NCBI GenBank assembly: GCA_947085305.1
Contig: CAMTVV010000124.1
Coordinates: forward strand, 1-5,760
Direction: 5' to 3'
From: JAMCQB01 sp947085305
GTDB taxonomy: Bacteria; Nitrospirota; Thermodesulfovibrionia; Thermodesulfovibrionales; UBA9159
DNA: 5,760 nucleotides
The notes under the pieces are model-generated. The model worked only from the letters and a program-made list of their open reading frames with translations. It did no database searches and was not told where the DNA came from. Each line of letters begins with the position of its first letter. Within the stretch, counting starts at the first letter, position 1. Positions 1 to 5,138 of this stretch are shown piece after piece. Position numbers and translations under genes: made by a program.

Positions 1-15
1 GTGCTCTTCCGATCT
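1..15. other. Illumina TruSeq adapter remnant at the contig edge
   Basis: The first 15 bases, GTGCTCTTCCGATCT, are identical to the 3' end of the Illumina TruSeq multiplexing adapter. On the minus strand they read AGATCGGAAGAGCAC, the start of the standard read-through adapter. This is not genomic sequence. It sits in frame with the partial secF and would add five false residues (RSEEH) after the real codon ending at base 16. The window start is therefore very probably the physical end of an assembled contig. Confidence 0.95.
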
Positions 16-231
16 TTCCAGTGCCTTTCTCACCTCATGGAGGTTTATCGTTTTCTCGAACTTGAGCTGGATCGATGTGCCTCCCGCGAAGTCTATGCCG
101 AGGTTCGCCTTCCCGTTTACTATCTGGACGATGGCGACGACGCCTATAATCGAAAGTATTCCTGAAAAAATGAATGCAAACTTCCTTTTGCCGAGGAAAT
201 CTATCTTTGTTTTCCTGATCAGTTCAAACAT
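1..231 (-). CDS. secF: SecF, protein translocase subunit (N-terminal part only; cut at the contig end)
   Basis: SecF is an inner-membrane partner of SecD. SecDF uses the proton (or sodium) gradient to help pull exported proteins out of the SecYEG channel. The visible 72 genuine codons begin MFELIRKTKIDFLGKRKFAF, followed by a first transmembrane helix (about residues 18-38). The diagnostic SecF motif NLGIDFAGGTSIQLKF comes at about residues 43-58, and then the start of the periplasmic domain. The last five codons of the open frame (bases 1-15) come from sequencing adapter and should be removed, so genuine coding sequence is 16-231. The start is ATG at 231-229, with AGGAG at 241-237 and a 5-nt spacer; a stop lies in frame just upstream (249-247), so no longer start is possible. 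It follows secD after an 81-nt gap that contains an inverted repeat. Most of the protein, including its other predicted transmembrane helices, lies beyond the contig end. Confidence 0.95.
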   Translation of the reverse strand, partial: MFELIRKTKIDFLGKRKFAFIFSGILSIIGVVAIVQIVNGKANLGIDFAGGTSIQLKFEKTINLHEVRKALERSEEH

Positions 232-259
232 CCCTTCTCCTTTATTTTATAATTGTGTA

Positions 260-293
260 TTTCAGATTTATTGAATCAATCAGAAATCTGAAA
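260..293 (-). repeat. Perfect 10-bp inverted repeat (hairpin) in the secD-secF gap
   Basis: TTTCAGATTT at 260-269 is the exact reverse complement of AAATCTGAAA at 284-293. The 14-nt interval contains a second nested palindrome, ATTGAATCAAT (270-280), so the transcript could form a stacked stem with a 3-nt bulge. It begins 19 nt after the secD stop and ends 28 nt before the secF start, leaving the secF SD free. No run of T follows it on either strand, so it does not look like an intrinsic terminator. A role in mRNA stability, processing or secD/secF dosage is possible but is only inference. Confidence 0.6.
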
Positions 294-312
294 GCATATA
301 TCTGCAATTGGA

Positions 313-1935
313 TCATATGCTTAATTTCCTGACCTCTTTCCTGCTGTTGATGAGGTCGAATATGGATTTAGTGCCTATCAGCGCCGTAAAGAGATTTATC
401 GAAATACCGAGACTCAAGGTCACCGCGAACCCCTTTATCGGTCCCGTGCCGAACTGGAAGAGAACCGCAGCGACGATAAGTGTGGTCACATGGGAGTCGA
501 ATATTGTCCAGAACGCCTTGTCGTATCCTGAATCCACTGCTGCCCTCGGCGTCTTACCTGCCCTCAACTCTTCCCGCATCCTTTCGAACATGAGCACGTT
601 GGAATCCACTGCTATGCCGATAGCAAGGATTATCCCCGCGATACCCGGCAGCGTCAGGGTCGCATTGAGAGATGCCATGGCGCCAAGGAGAAGAAATATA
701 TTCAGCGCGAGGGCAAAGTCGGCGATTGCTCCCGACAACTTATAATAAAAGATCATAAAGACCGCAACCAGTATGGTTCCGATTATGGCCGCTATCTTGC
801 CTGCCTCAATGGAGTCCGTGCCCAGCGACGGCCCGACGGTGACATTCTGGAGCATCTTCACCGGCGCAGGGAGCGCGCCGGCCCTGAGGACTATCGCTAA
901 GTCCTTAGCTTCATTCAGCGAAAATCTCCCCGTGATCTGAGCGTTCCCTCCCGCGATCCTCTCCTGGATCACGGGGGCCGAATAGACATTGCCGTCCAGG
1001 ACTATAGCCAGTCTCCTCTTAACGTTGGCCGCAGTGATGTCCTCAAAGAGCTTTGCTCCTGCTGCATTGAACGTTATGGAGACATGGGGTTCGTTGAACC
1101 TCTGGTCGATATTCACCTTCGCCTCGGTGAGGAGGTCCCCTGTCATCAGCACCTGTTTTTTCAGAAGGATAGGTCTTTTCGAGACTTCACCGGTTTCCCG
1201 GTTCACCGATTTCTCGAAGAGGATCTCATCATCTGCAGGGAGCTTTCCTGCGAATTTTGCAAGCAGAGCATCTTCTTCTCCCGGCTTGACGGCCGCAGGG
1301 AGCTCCGCGGCCACAGGCGCGGAATCATCCACAAGCTTAAACTCAAGCTGCGCGGTCTTCCCGATGATCTCTATGGCGCGTTTCGGGTCCTTGATTCCCG
1401 GGAGCTGAACCACGATCTCATTGATCCCCTGCCGGTGAATGGTCGGTTCCGAGACGCCGAACTGGTCGATCCTGTTGCGGATGGTTTCGAGCGCCTGCTC
1501 TGCCGAGGTCTCCTTTATTCTGTTCGCCTCCTTGTCAGAGAGCTTATAAACGAGTTTTGCCCCGGTCTCCACGGGGGTGAGTATAAGGTAACTGTCTTCA
1601 ATGGCCTTTCTCACGTCTATTGAATTCGGCGCGACAGAGAGGAGAAGGCCGTCCCTGTTCACCTCTGCGGGGATATTCTTTTTCTCCAGGAGCTCCTTGA
1701 TCGAGTGGGCTATCCTTTCTGTGGTGAGATATACCGCCCTGTCACCTTCAACTTCAAATACGAGATGAACACCGCCCTGAAGGTCGAGGCCGAGGGTTAT
1801 CCCCTTGTCCGGCATGTTGTTTTTCCACCATCCTGGCATATACTGAAAGAGCGGGGTATTCGGGAGAAAGAAGACAAGGGCGAGCACGACTGTGAGCCCT
1901 ATAAGGATGAATCTCCAGAGAATATTTTTTTTCAT
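313..1935 (-). CDS. secD: SecD, protein translocase subunit
   Basis: SecD is the larger subunit of the inner-membrane SecDF complex, an RND-type partner of SecYEG driven by the ion gradient. The 540-residue product has one N-terminal transmembrane helix (about 9-25) and the motif GLDLQGGVHLVFEV at about 49-62. A large periplasmic region follows, including TIRNRIDQFGVSEPTI and the gating segment before LRAGALPAPV. The C-terminal half starts at VGPSLGTDSIEAG (about 367) and has five predicted helices. AVDSNVLMFER holds the membrane aspartate (D444) in the place of the conserved SecD transmembrane Asp. Length is normal for the family. The open frame extends upstream to 2022, but the extra 29 residues lie inside the HD gene and do not resemble SecD. 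ATG 1935-1933 is chosen because MKKNILWRF begins a proper signal-anchor. Its SD, AGGAGG at 1954-1949, overlaps the HD-gene stop and has a rather long 13-nt spacer. Confidence 0.96.
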   Translation of the reverse strand: MKKNILWRFILIGLTVVLALVFFLPNTPLFQYMPGWWKNNMPDKGITLGLDLQGGVHLVFEVEGDRAVYLTTERIAHSIKELLEKKNIPAEVNRDGLLLSVAPNSIDVRKAIEDSYLILTPVETGAKLVYKLSDKEANRIKETSAEQALETIRNRIDQFGVSEPTIHRQGINEIVVQLPGIKDPKRAIEIIGKTAQLEFKLVDDSAPVAAELPAAVKPGEEDALLAKFAGKLPADDEILFEKSVNRETGEVSKRPILLKKQVLMTGDLLTEAKVNIDQRFNEPHVSITFNAAGAKLFEDITAANVKRRLAIVLDGNVYSAPVIQERIAGGNAQITGRFSLNEAKDLAIVLRAGALPAPVKMLQNVTVGPSLGTDSIEAGKIAAIIGTILVAVFMIFYYKLSGAIADFALALNIFLLLGAMASLNATLTLPGIAGIILAIGIAVDSNVLMFERMREELRAGKTPRAAVDSGYDKAFWTIFDSHVTTLIVAAVLFQFGTGPIKGFAVTLSLGISINLFTALIGTKSIFDLINSRKEVRKLSI

Positions 1936-1952
1936 CGAGTATCCATAACCTC

Positions 1953-2651
1953 CTAAGCCATTCTGATGGTATTTATGAAAAGATTGAATTCGCAGCCGAG
2001 AACCTTCGCAGCCCTCCTGCAAGCGGTCATTCTCGCAAGGAATATCTCAAAGTACTCTATCACCTGGGAAATGCGGGTATCGATGGTAAGGTCAAGGGCA
2101 ATGAGCTTCTCCTCGGGTTTGATGGAAAGTTCCGATTCCGTTGCGGCATAATTCACCCTGTCATGGATGTCTTCAGTCACCATGTTCGGGTTTCTCACCC
2201 TTGACCTGTGGACATCGGCCTTGTCGGCAATGATCAGCGCCGCGCAAACCTCATCAGGGATGACCCCTTCGTCCTCCTCGTGAATCACTATGGCCCGCAT
2301 CACCTTTACCACGCTTGCAACCTCATAACCCTCTTCTTCCAGAATCTCTTTTGCGAGGAACGCCCCCATCCGGTGATGGCTTTGCCTCCCCAGCATATTC
2401 CCTGTGTCATGGAGAAAGCCGGCCGCTGCTGCAAGCGCAGCCGTTGCATTGTCGTAGCCGAGTTTCTTCAGGATGTCGTAAGCCGTTTTCGAAACGATGT
2501 CGGAATGCCGGAAACCGTGTTCAGTGTATCCGAGGGCCTCCAGGTACCGGTCAGCGGACTCGATGTACGTGAGGGCCCTCTGGTTCCCGCGAAGCGCGCT
2601 GATGCGCGCTCCTGGCTCAGTCTTCCTCTGACGGAGGCCTGACGGCTGCAA
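1953..2651 (-). CDS. HD-domain protein, probable metal-dependent phosphohydrolase
   Basis: This is a soluble protein with no signal peptide or membrane segment. The HD-superfamily metal ligands are visible (numbered from the TTG at 2651): EHGFRH (H45, H49), GFLHDTGN (H81-D82), SHH (H92-H93), IHEED (H124) and IADKADVHRSR (D143, D146). HD proteins hydrolyse phosphate esters such as nucleotides or cyclic (di)nucleotides; the substrate here cannot be read from sequence. The C-terminal part (about 170-232, ending FNLFINTIRMA) is probably the small domain that often follows this HD type. The gene lies between yajC and secD with a 17-nt gap to secD, so it should be co-transcribed with the Sec genes. 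The start is uncertain. The frame has no ATG or GTG before the HD motifs. TTG at 2651 has AAAGG 6 nt upstream but lies 35 nt inside yajC, whereas ATC at 2603-2601 has AGGAG at 2613-2609 and matches better where I expect the conserved part to begin. Confidence 0.85.
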   Translation of the reverse strand: MQPSGLRQRKTEPGARISALRGNQRALTYIESADRYLEALGYTEHGFRHSDIVSKTAYDILKKLGYDNATAALAAAAGFLHDTGNMLGRQSHHRMGAFLAKEILEEEGYEVASVVKVMRAIVIHEEDEGVIPDEVCAALIIADKADVHRSRVRNPNMVTEDIHDRVNYAATESELSIKPEEKLIALDLTIDTRISQVIEYFEIFLARMTACRRAAKVLGCEFNLFINTIRMA

Positions 2652-2949
2652 TGTTTACCTTTCCGAATTTAACCCTTACATTCTCGGCGATCTTCAACAC
2701 GACGGTATTTGTCCCCACGCTCTCGACAACAGCATATACCCCGCCTGACGTGATGACCTTATCTCCCTTTTTAAGGTTCTCGATCATCTGCCGGTGCTCC
2801 TTTGCCCTTTTCTGCTGCGGTCTGATCAGGAGAAAATAGAAGATGACGAATATCAGGATGAGAGGCAGAAAGGACATAAACGCTGAACCTCCACCCTGCG
2901 CCCCTGCGTCCTGGCCCGGCGCCATTGCCCATGCAATATCTAAAAACAT
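2617..2949 (-). CDS. yajC: YajC, preprotein translocase accessory subunit
   Basis: YajC is a small single-span inner-membrane protein that associates with SecDF and supports export through SecYEG. The 110-residue product has a short Gly/Ala/Gln-rich N-terminus and one transmembrane helix (about 24-42, SFLPLILIFVIFYFLLI). The family signature RPQQKR follows directly (43-48), and then a small basic cytoplasmic beta domain with LKKGDKVITSGGVYAVV (59-75). The C-terminus is acidic (PPSEED). ATG 2949-2947 is preferred because GGAGG at 2960-2956 lies 6 nt upstream; GTG at 2952, one codon earlier, would leave only 3 nt. It is the first gene after a 64-nt AT-rich gap with a candidate promoter. The usual order yajC-secD-secF is kept apart from the inserted HD gene. 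Confidence 0.95.
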   Translation of the reverse strand: MFLDIAWAMAPGQDAGAQGGGSAFMSFLPLILIFVIFYFLLIRPQQKRAKEHRQMIENLKKGDKVITSGGVYAVVESVGTNTVVLKIAENVRVKFGKVNIAAVRPPSEED

Positions 2950-2974
2950 CACACACCTCCCAAAAATTTAGTTT

Positions 2975-3006
2975 ATTATACTAAACATTTTATCGTATTT
3001 AATCAA
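2975..3006 (-). promoter_or_regulatory. Candidate promoter for yajC-HD-secD-secF
   Basis: On the minus strand, between the lpxI stop (3016-3014) and the yajC SD, there is a perfect TATAAT at 2980-2975. The best upstream match to a -35 box is TTGATT at 3006-3001, but the 20-nt spacer is longer than the preferred 16-18 nt. Hexamers at normal spacing are weak. Transcription would start near 2968, giving a leader of only about 20 nt before the yajC ATG. The TATAAT overlaps a 6-bp inverted repeat, TTTAGT (2967-2972) and ACTAAA (2980-2985), which could be an operator or chance in AT-rich DNA. No terminator is visible before it, so read-through from lpxI is also possible. Confidence 0.45.
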
Positions 3007-3013
3007 GCCGATA

Positions 3014-3829
3014 TCACTTTTCGCCGCTGAACCCCACCACCGATATCCCCGCCTCTTCAGCCTCCCTCAGAAAACGCTTCTTCTGGAGCAGGATGCTCTT
3101 CTTTGCCTCCAGTGCGAGGACCCTTGCCTTCACCTCAACCATGGCCCTCAGAGTATCGAGACCGACCACAGGAACATCGAACCTCAAGTCCTGATGGGGT
3201 TTGCTGACCTTCACCACCACCGCGCCCTCATGGGCGTAAAAGCCTCCCCTCCTTATCGCCTCGTCGGTGCCCTCTATGGCCTCCACAGCCATGACCGCCC
3301 GGCCCTTTACCACAACGGTCTGCCCTATGTCGAGCCTTCCCATCTCCCTGGCAATCTTCCACCCGAACCTGATATCCTTCCATTCATCCTCCGTGACGTC
3401 TTCCCCGGTTAAAATCCCTTCCGGGGTGAGCATGTTCTGACAGAAATCAGTGGTGTTCAGCAGGGTGATGCCGTCCTTTTCGAGCTCCCTCGTGATAGCG
3501 AGGAGTATGGAGTCATCGCTCCTGTCTTTCAGGGTAAAGAGGAGTTTCATTGCCCTGAGATCCGGGGTGATATTGCCCTTGTAAAGAAGGGACTTTGGAA
3601 CTTTTCCTGCCATGACCGCTTTTTTTACTCCGGAACGCTTCAGGGATTCTATGATCTTGCCCAGCTTCCCCACATTCACCCATTTTATCTCGTCAACATG
3701 GGAGGCCAATGTCTTGTCAGCCAGGTGCTCAAGGGCAACGGCAACTACGTGGAACCCCTTGTCCTTTGCCTCCGAGGCAACGGCCTTCGGCAATTCGCCT
3801 ATGCCTGCGATTAAGCCGAGTGTCTTCAC
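3014..3829 (-). CDS. lpxI: LpxI, UDP-2,3-diacylglucosamine pyrophosphatase
   Basis: LpxI cleaves UDP-2,3-diacylglucosamine to lipid X and UMP in the lipid A pathway. It is the unrelated replacement for LpxH in many bacteria outside the gamma/beta-proteobacteria. The 271-residue product matches the family along its length: the N-terminal Rossmann-like start KTLGLIAGIGELP, then AGKVPKSLLYKG (about 74-85). The C-terminal domain has AIEGTDEAIRRGG (about 184-196) and KPHQDLRFDVPVVGLDT (about 210-226). The FDVP aspartate (D218) probably corresponds to the catalytic Asp known in the Caulobacter enzyme. GTG 3829-3827 is chosen because the family starts right at this point; GTG 3850 would add seven unrelated residues. 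Neither start has an SD. The GTG overlaps the stop of a 29-codon upstream ORF (GTGA), suggesting coupled translation. The next gene is yajC, so lpxB, often near lpxI, is not here. Confidence 0.93.
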   Translation of the reverse strand: MKTLGLIAGIGELPKAVASEAKDKGFHVVAVALEHLADKTLASHVDEIKWVNVGKLGKIIESLKRSGVKKAVMAGKVPKSLLYKGNITPDLRAMKLLFTLKDRSDDSILLAITRELEKDGITLLNTTDFCQNMLTPEGILTGEDVTEDEWKDIRFGWKIAREMGRLDIGQTVVVKGRAVMAVEAIEGTDEAIRRGGFYAHEGAVVVKVSKPHQDLRFDVPVVGLDTLRAMVEVKARVLALEAKKSILLQKKRFLREAEEAGISVVGFSGEK

Positions 3830-3915
3830 AGCGCAGTAGCGCAGCAGCACAGTAGTGCAGCAGTAAAAAACTTCTGCTCTTCTGATCTATAGCTCTTCTG
3901 CTCCTCGTTTTTCAT
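3826..3915 (-). CDS. Possible 29-residue leader ORF between lpxA and lpxI
   Basis: An ATG at 3915-3913 directly follows the lpxA stop (TAG 3918-3916). It opens 29 codons ending in TGA at 3828-3826, which overlaps the lpxI GTG start by the 4-nt GTGA arrangement typical of coupled genes. The product begins MKNEEQKSYRSEEQK, with an internal EEQK repeat encoded by 12-nt segments 24 nt apart that differ at one base. It ends in a hydrophobic, Cys-rich stretch (three consecutive Cys near residues 23-25). I do not recognise it. The SD is poor: only AGG very close to the ATG, and a purine run about 13 nt upstream. It may be a translated leader that delivers ribosomes to the SD-less lpxI, or a chance opening in a low-complexity spacer. 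Confidence 0.3.
   Translation of the reverse strand: MKNEEQKSYRSEEQKFFTAALLCCCATAL
3831..3862 (-). repeat. Two tandem 16-nt repeats with compensatory mini-hairpins before lpxI
   Basis: The plus strand reads GCGCAGTAGCGCAGCA (3831-3846) followed by GCACAGTAGTGCAGCA (3847-3862). The copies differ at two positions only (3 and 10 of the unit). These positions pair with each other in a 4-bp stem around an AGTA loop: GCGC-AGTA-GCGC and GCAC-AGTA-GTGC, so a G-C pair becomes an A-T pair. On the transcribed strand the loop is TACT, and the second hairpin ends one base before the lpxI GTG, occupying the normal SD position. Each unit can also be read as two degenerate 8-nt repeats (GYRCAGYA). Confidence 0.6.
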
Positions 3916-4695
3916 CTACCTGCATATTCCCCTCTGGTTCTTCTCGATGAACTCAATGAGGTGTTTTATCTCATCCGTATAGGGAAGTTCTGCCTGAACC
4001 TTCTTAATGGCTTCCTTTAAAGTGTGTTTTCCCCTGAAAAGTATCTTGTACGCCTTTTTTAGTTCGGCAATCGTTGCGTCCGGGAACCCGTGTCTTTTGA
4101 GGCCTACCGTGTTCAGGCCAAAGAGCTTTGCCCTCGGTCCTGATGCCATTGTATATGGCGGTATATCCTGACCAATACCGCTGAACCCTCCGACCATTGC
4201 ATAAGCTCCAATCCTTGTGAATTGATGAATAGCAACAATGCCTCCAATATACGCGTAGTCCTCAACAACCACATGCCCTGCCAATGTTGCAAGGTTTACC
4301 AGTACGACATTGTTCCCTATCGTGCAGTCATGTGCGACATGCACATATGCCAGAAGAAAATTATTGTTTCCGATTGTGGTGACCCCGTGCCCACCAACTG
4401 ACGCCCTGTGAATGGTCACATATTCCCTTATTATATTGTTGTTGCCTAGCTTCACCCCAGTTTCCTCACCTTTATATTTAATGTCCTGAGGGGGAAATCC
4501 TATGCTTGCAAAAGGATATATCTGGCATCCTTCACCAATCTCTGTTTTCCCTTCGACAACCACGTGGGAGACAAGCCTTGAGCCCTTCTTAATCTGTGCG
4601 CCTCTGCCTATTATGCAAAAGGGACCAACGGATACATTCTCGTCAATGAGCGCCTCTTTGTCTACTATCGCTGTTGCATGGATTTCTGTTGTCAT
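3916..4695 (-). CDS. lpxA: LpxA, acyl-ACP--UDP-GlcNAc O-acyltransferase
   Basis: LpxA carries out the first step of lipid A synthesis in the cytoplasm, moving a 3-hydroxyacyl chain from acyl-ACP to the 3-OH of UDP-GlcNAc. The 259-residue product is full length for the family. Residues 1 to about 190 are left-handed beta-helix hexapeptide repeats, and a helical C-terminal domain follows (from about GLKRHGF). The catalytic histidine is in HVAHDC (H122, equivalent to E. coli H125, with H119 equivalent to H122), and the conserved IHQF is at 156-159. In MVGGFSG, G170 aligns with E. coli G173, the acyl-chain 'ruler', which suggests a pocket for longer hydroxyacyl chains rather than the C10 type seen with Met in Pseudomonas; this is inference. 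The ATG overlaps the fabZ stop by one base (TAATG) and has AAGGAG 5 nt upstream, as expected for coupled translation. Confidence 0.97.
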   Translation of the reverse strand: MTTEIHATAIVDKEALIDENVSVGPFCIIGRGAQIKKGSRLVSHVVVEGKTEIGEGCQIYPFASIGFPPQDIKYKGEETGVKLGNNNIIREYVTIHRASVGGHGVTTIGNNNFLLAYVHVAHDCTIGNNVVLVNLATLAGHVVVEDYAYIGGIVAIHQFTRIGAYAMVGGFSGIGQDIPPYTMASGPRAKLFGLNTVGLKRHGFPDATIAELKKAYKILFRGKHTLKEAIKKVQAELPYTDEIKHLIEFIEKNQRGICR

Positions 4696-5138
4696 TACGA
4701 CTCCTTACCCTGATCTTTTTTCAGAACCATTGCAGTGAATTCGGCCTCTGCCGCGGTCTTTCCGTCCACAGTGGCAACCCCTGAAAACTTCCAGACATTC
4801 CCCCTCTGCTGGATTCTGGTGATCTCAAGTCTGAGCTGGTCGCCGGGCACCACGGGTCTTCTGAATTTTGCTCTTTCAATGCTCATAAAGTATACGGTAT
4901 CACCTTCAACGCCGGAACTAAAGGCCATAATCCCTGCAACCTGGGCCATTGCCTCCACAATCAGGACCCCCGGCATTATGGGATTCCCGGGAAAGTGGCC
5001 CTCAAAGAACGGTTCATTAATCGTCACATTTTTTAAGCCCACTGCTTTTTTTTCGGGTTCCATCTCCAGGATCCTGTCGACCAGAAGGAAAGGATACCTG
5101 TGCGGGAGCATATTCTGTATCTCTTTCACATCCATCAT
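4695..5138 (-). CDS. fabZ: FabZ, 3-hydroxyacyl-ACP dehydratase
   Basis: FabZ dehydrates 3-hydroxyacyl-ACP to trans-2-enoyl-ACP in fatty-acid elongation, in the cytoplasm. It competes with LpxA and LpxD for the same hydroxyacyl-ACP pool, which explains why it sits between them. The 147-residue hot-dog fold protein shows the N-terminal LPHRYPFLLVDR (11-22) and the catalytic motif FFEGHFPGNPIMPGV with His48. Glu62 follows in IVEAMAQ. Length and motifs are normal. Two adjacent ATG codons (5138 and 5135) both suit the strong SD GGAGG at 5148-5144 (spacers 5 and 8 nt). The first gives a 4-nt ATGA overlap with the lpxD stop. The gene ends in TAA sharing its last base with the lpxA ATG. Confidence 0.97.
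   Translation of the reverse strand: MMDVKEIQNMLPHRYPFLLVDRILEMEPEKKAVGLKNVTINEPFFEGHFPGNPIMPGVLIVEAMAQVAGIMAFSSGVEGDTVYFMSIERAKFRRPVVPGDQLRLEITRIQQRGNVWKFSGVATVDGKTAAEAEFTAMVLKKDQGKES

Noticed and set aside
246..251. TATAAA on the minus strand just upstream of secF as a possible secF promoter.
   Set aside because: There is no convincing -35 box at the right distance and the gap is AT-rich, so a match is expected by chance.
308..745. Long plus-strand open frames opposite secD (also 989-1408 and 1084-1623).
   Set aside because: They lie fully inside the conserved secD frame on the other strand, have no SD or recognisable product, and look like antisense shadows.
1936..2022. A longer SecD starting at 2022 (29 extra residues).
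   Set aside because: The extra segment lies within the HD coding sequence, is not SecD-like, and MKKNILWRF at 1935 starts the expected signal-anchor helix.
2208..2642. Plus-strand open frame opposite the HD gene.
   Set aside because: It mirrors a conserved coding frame and has no features of a real protein.
3875..3888. TGCTCTTCTGATCT in the lpxA-lpxI spacer resembles the adapter end (13 of 14 bases), hinting at a chimeric join.
   Set aside because: It has an internal mismatch, the flanking genes are in their expected order, and the surrounding DNA repeats the same GCTCTTCTG 16 nt away, so local repetition explains it better. Read mapping across 3860-3915 would settle it.
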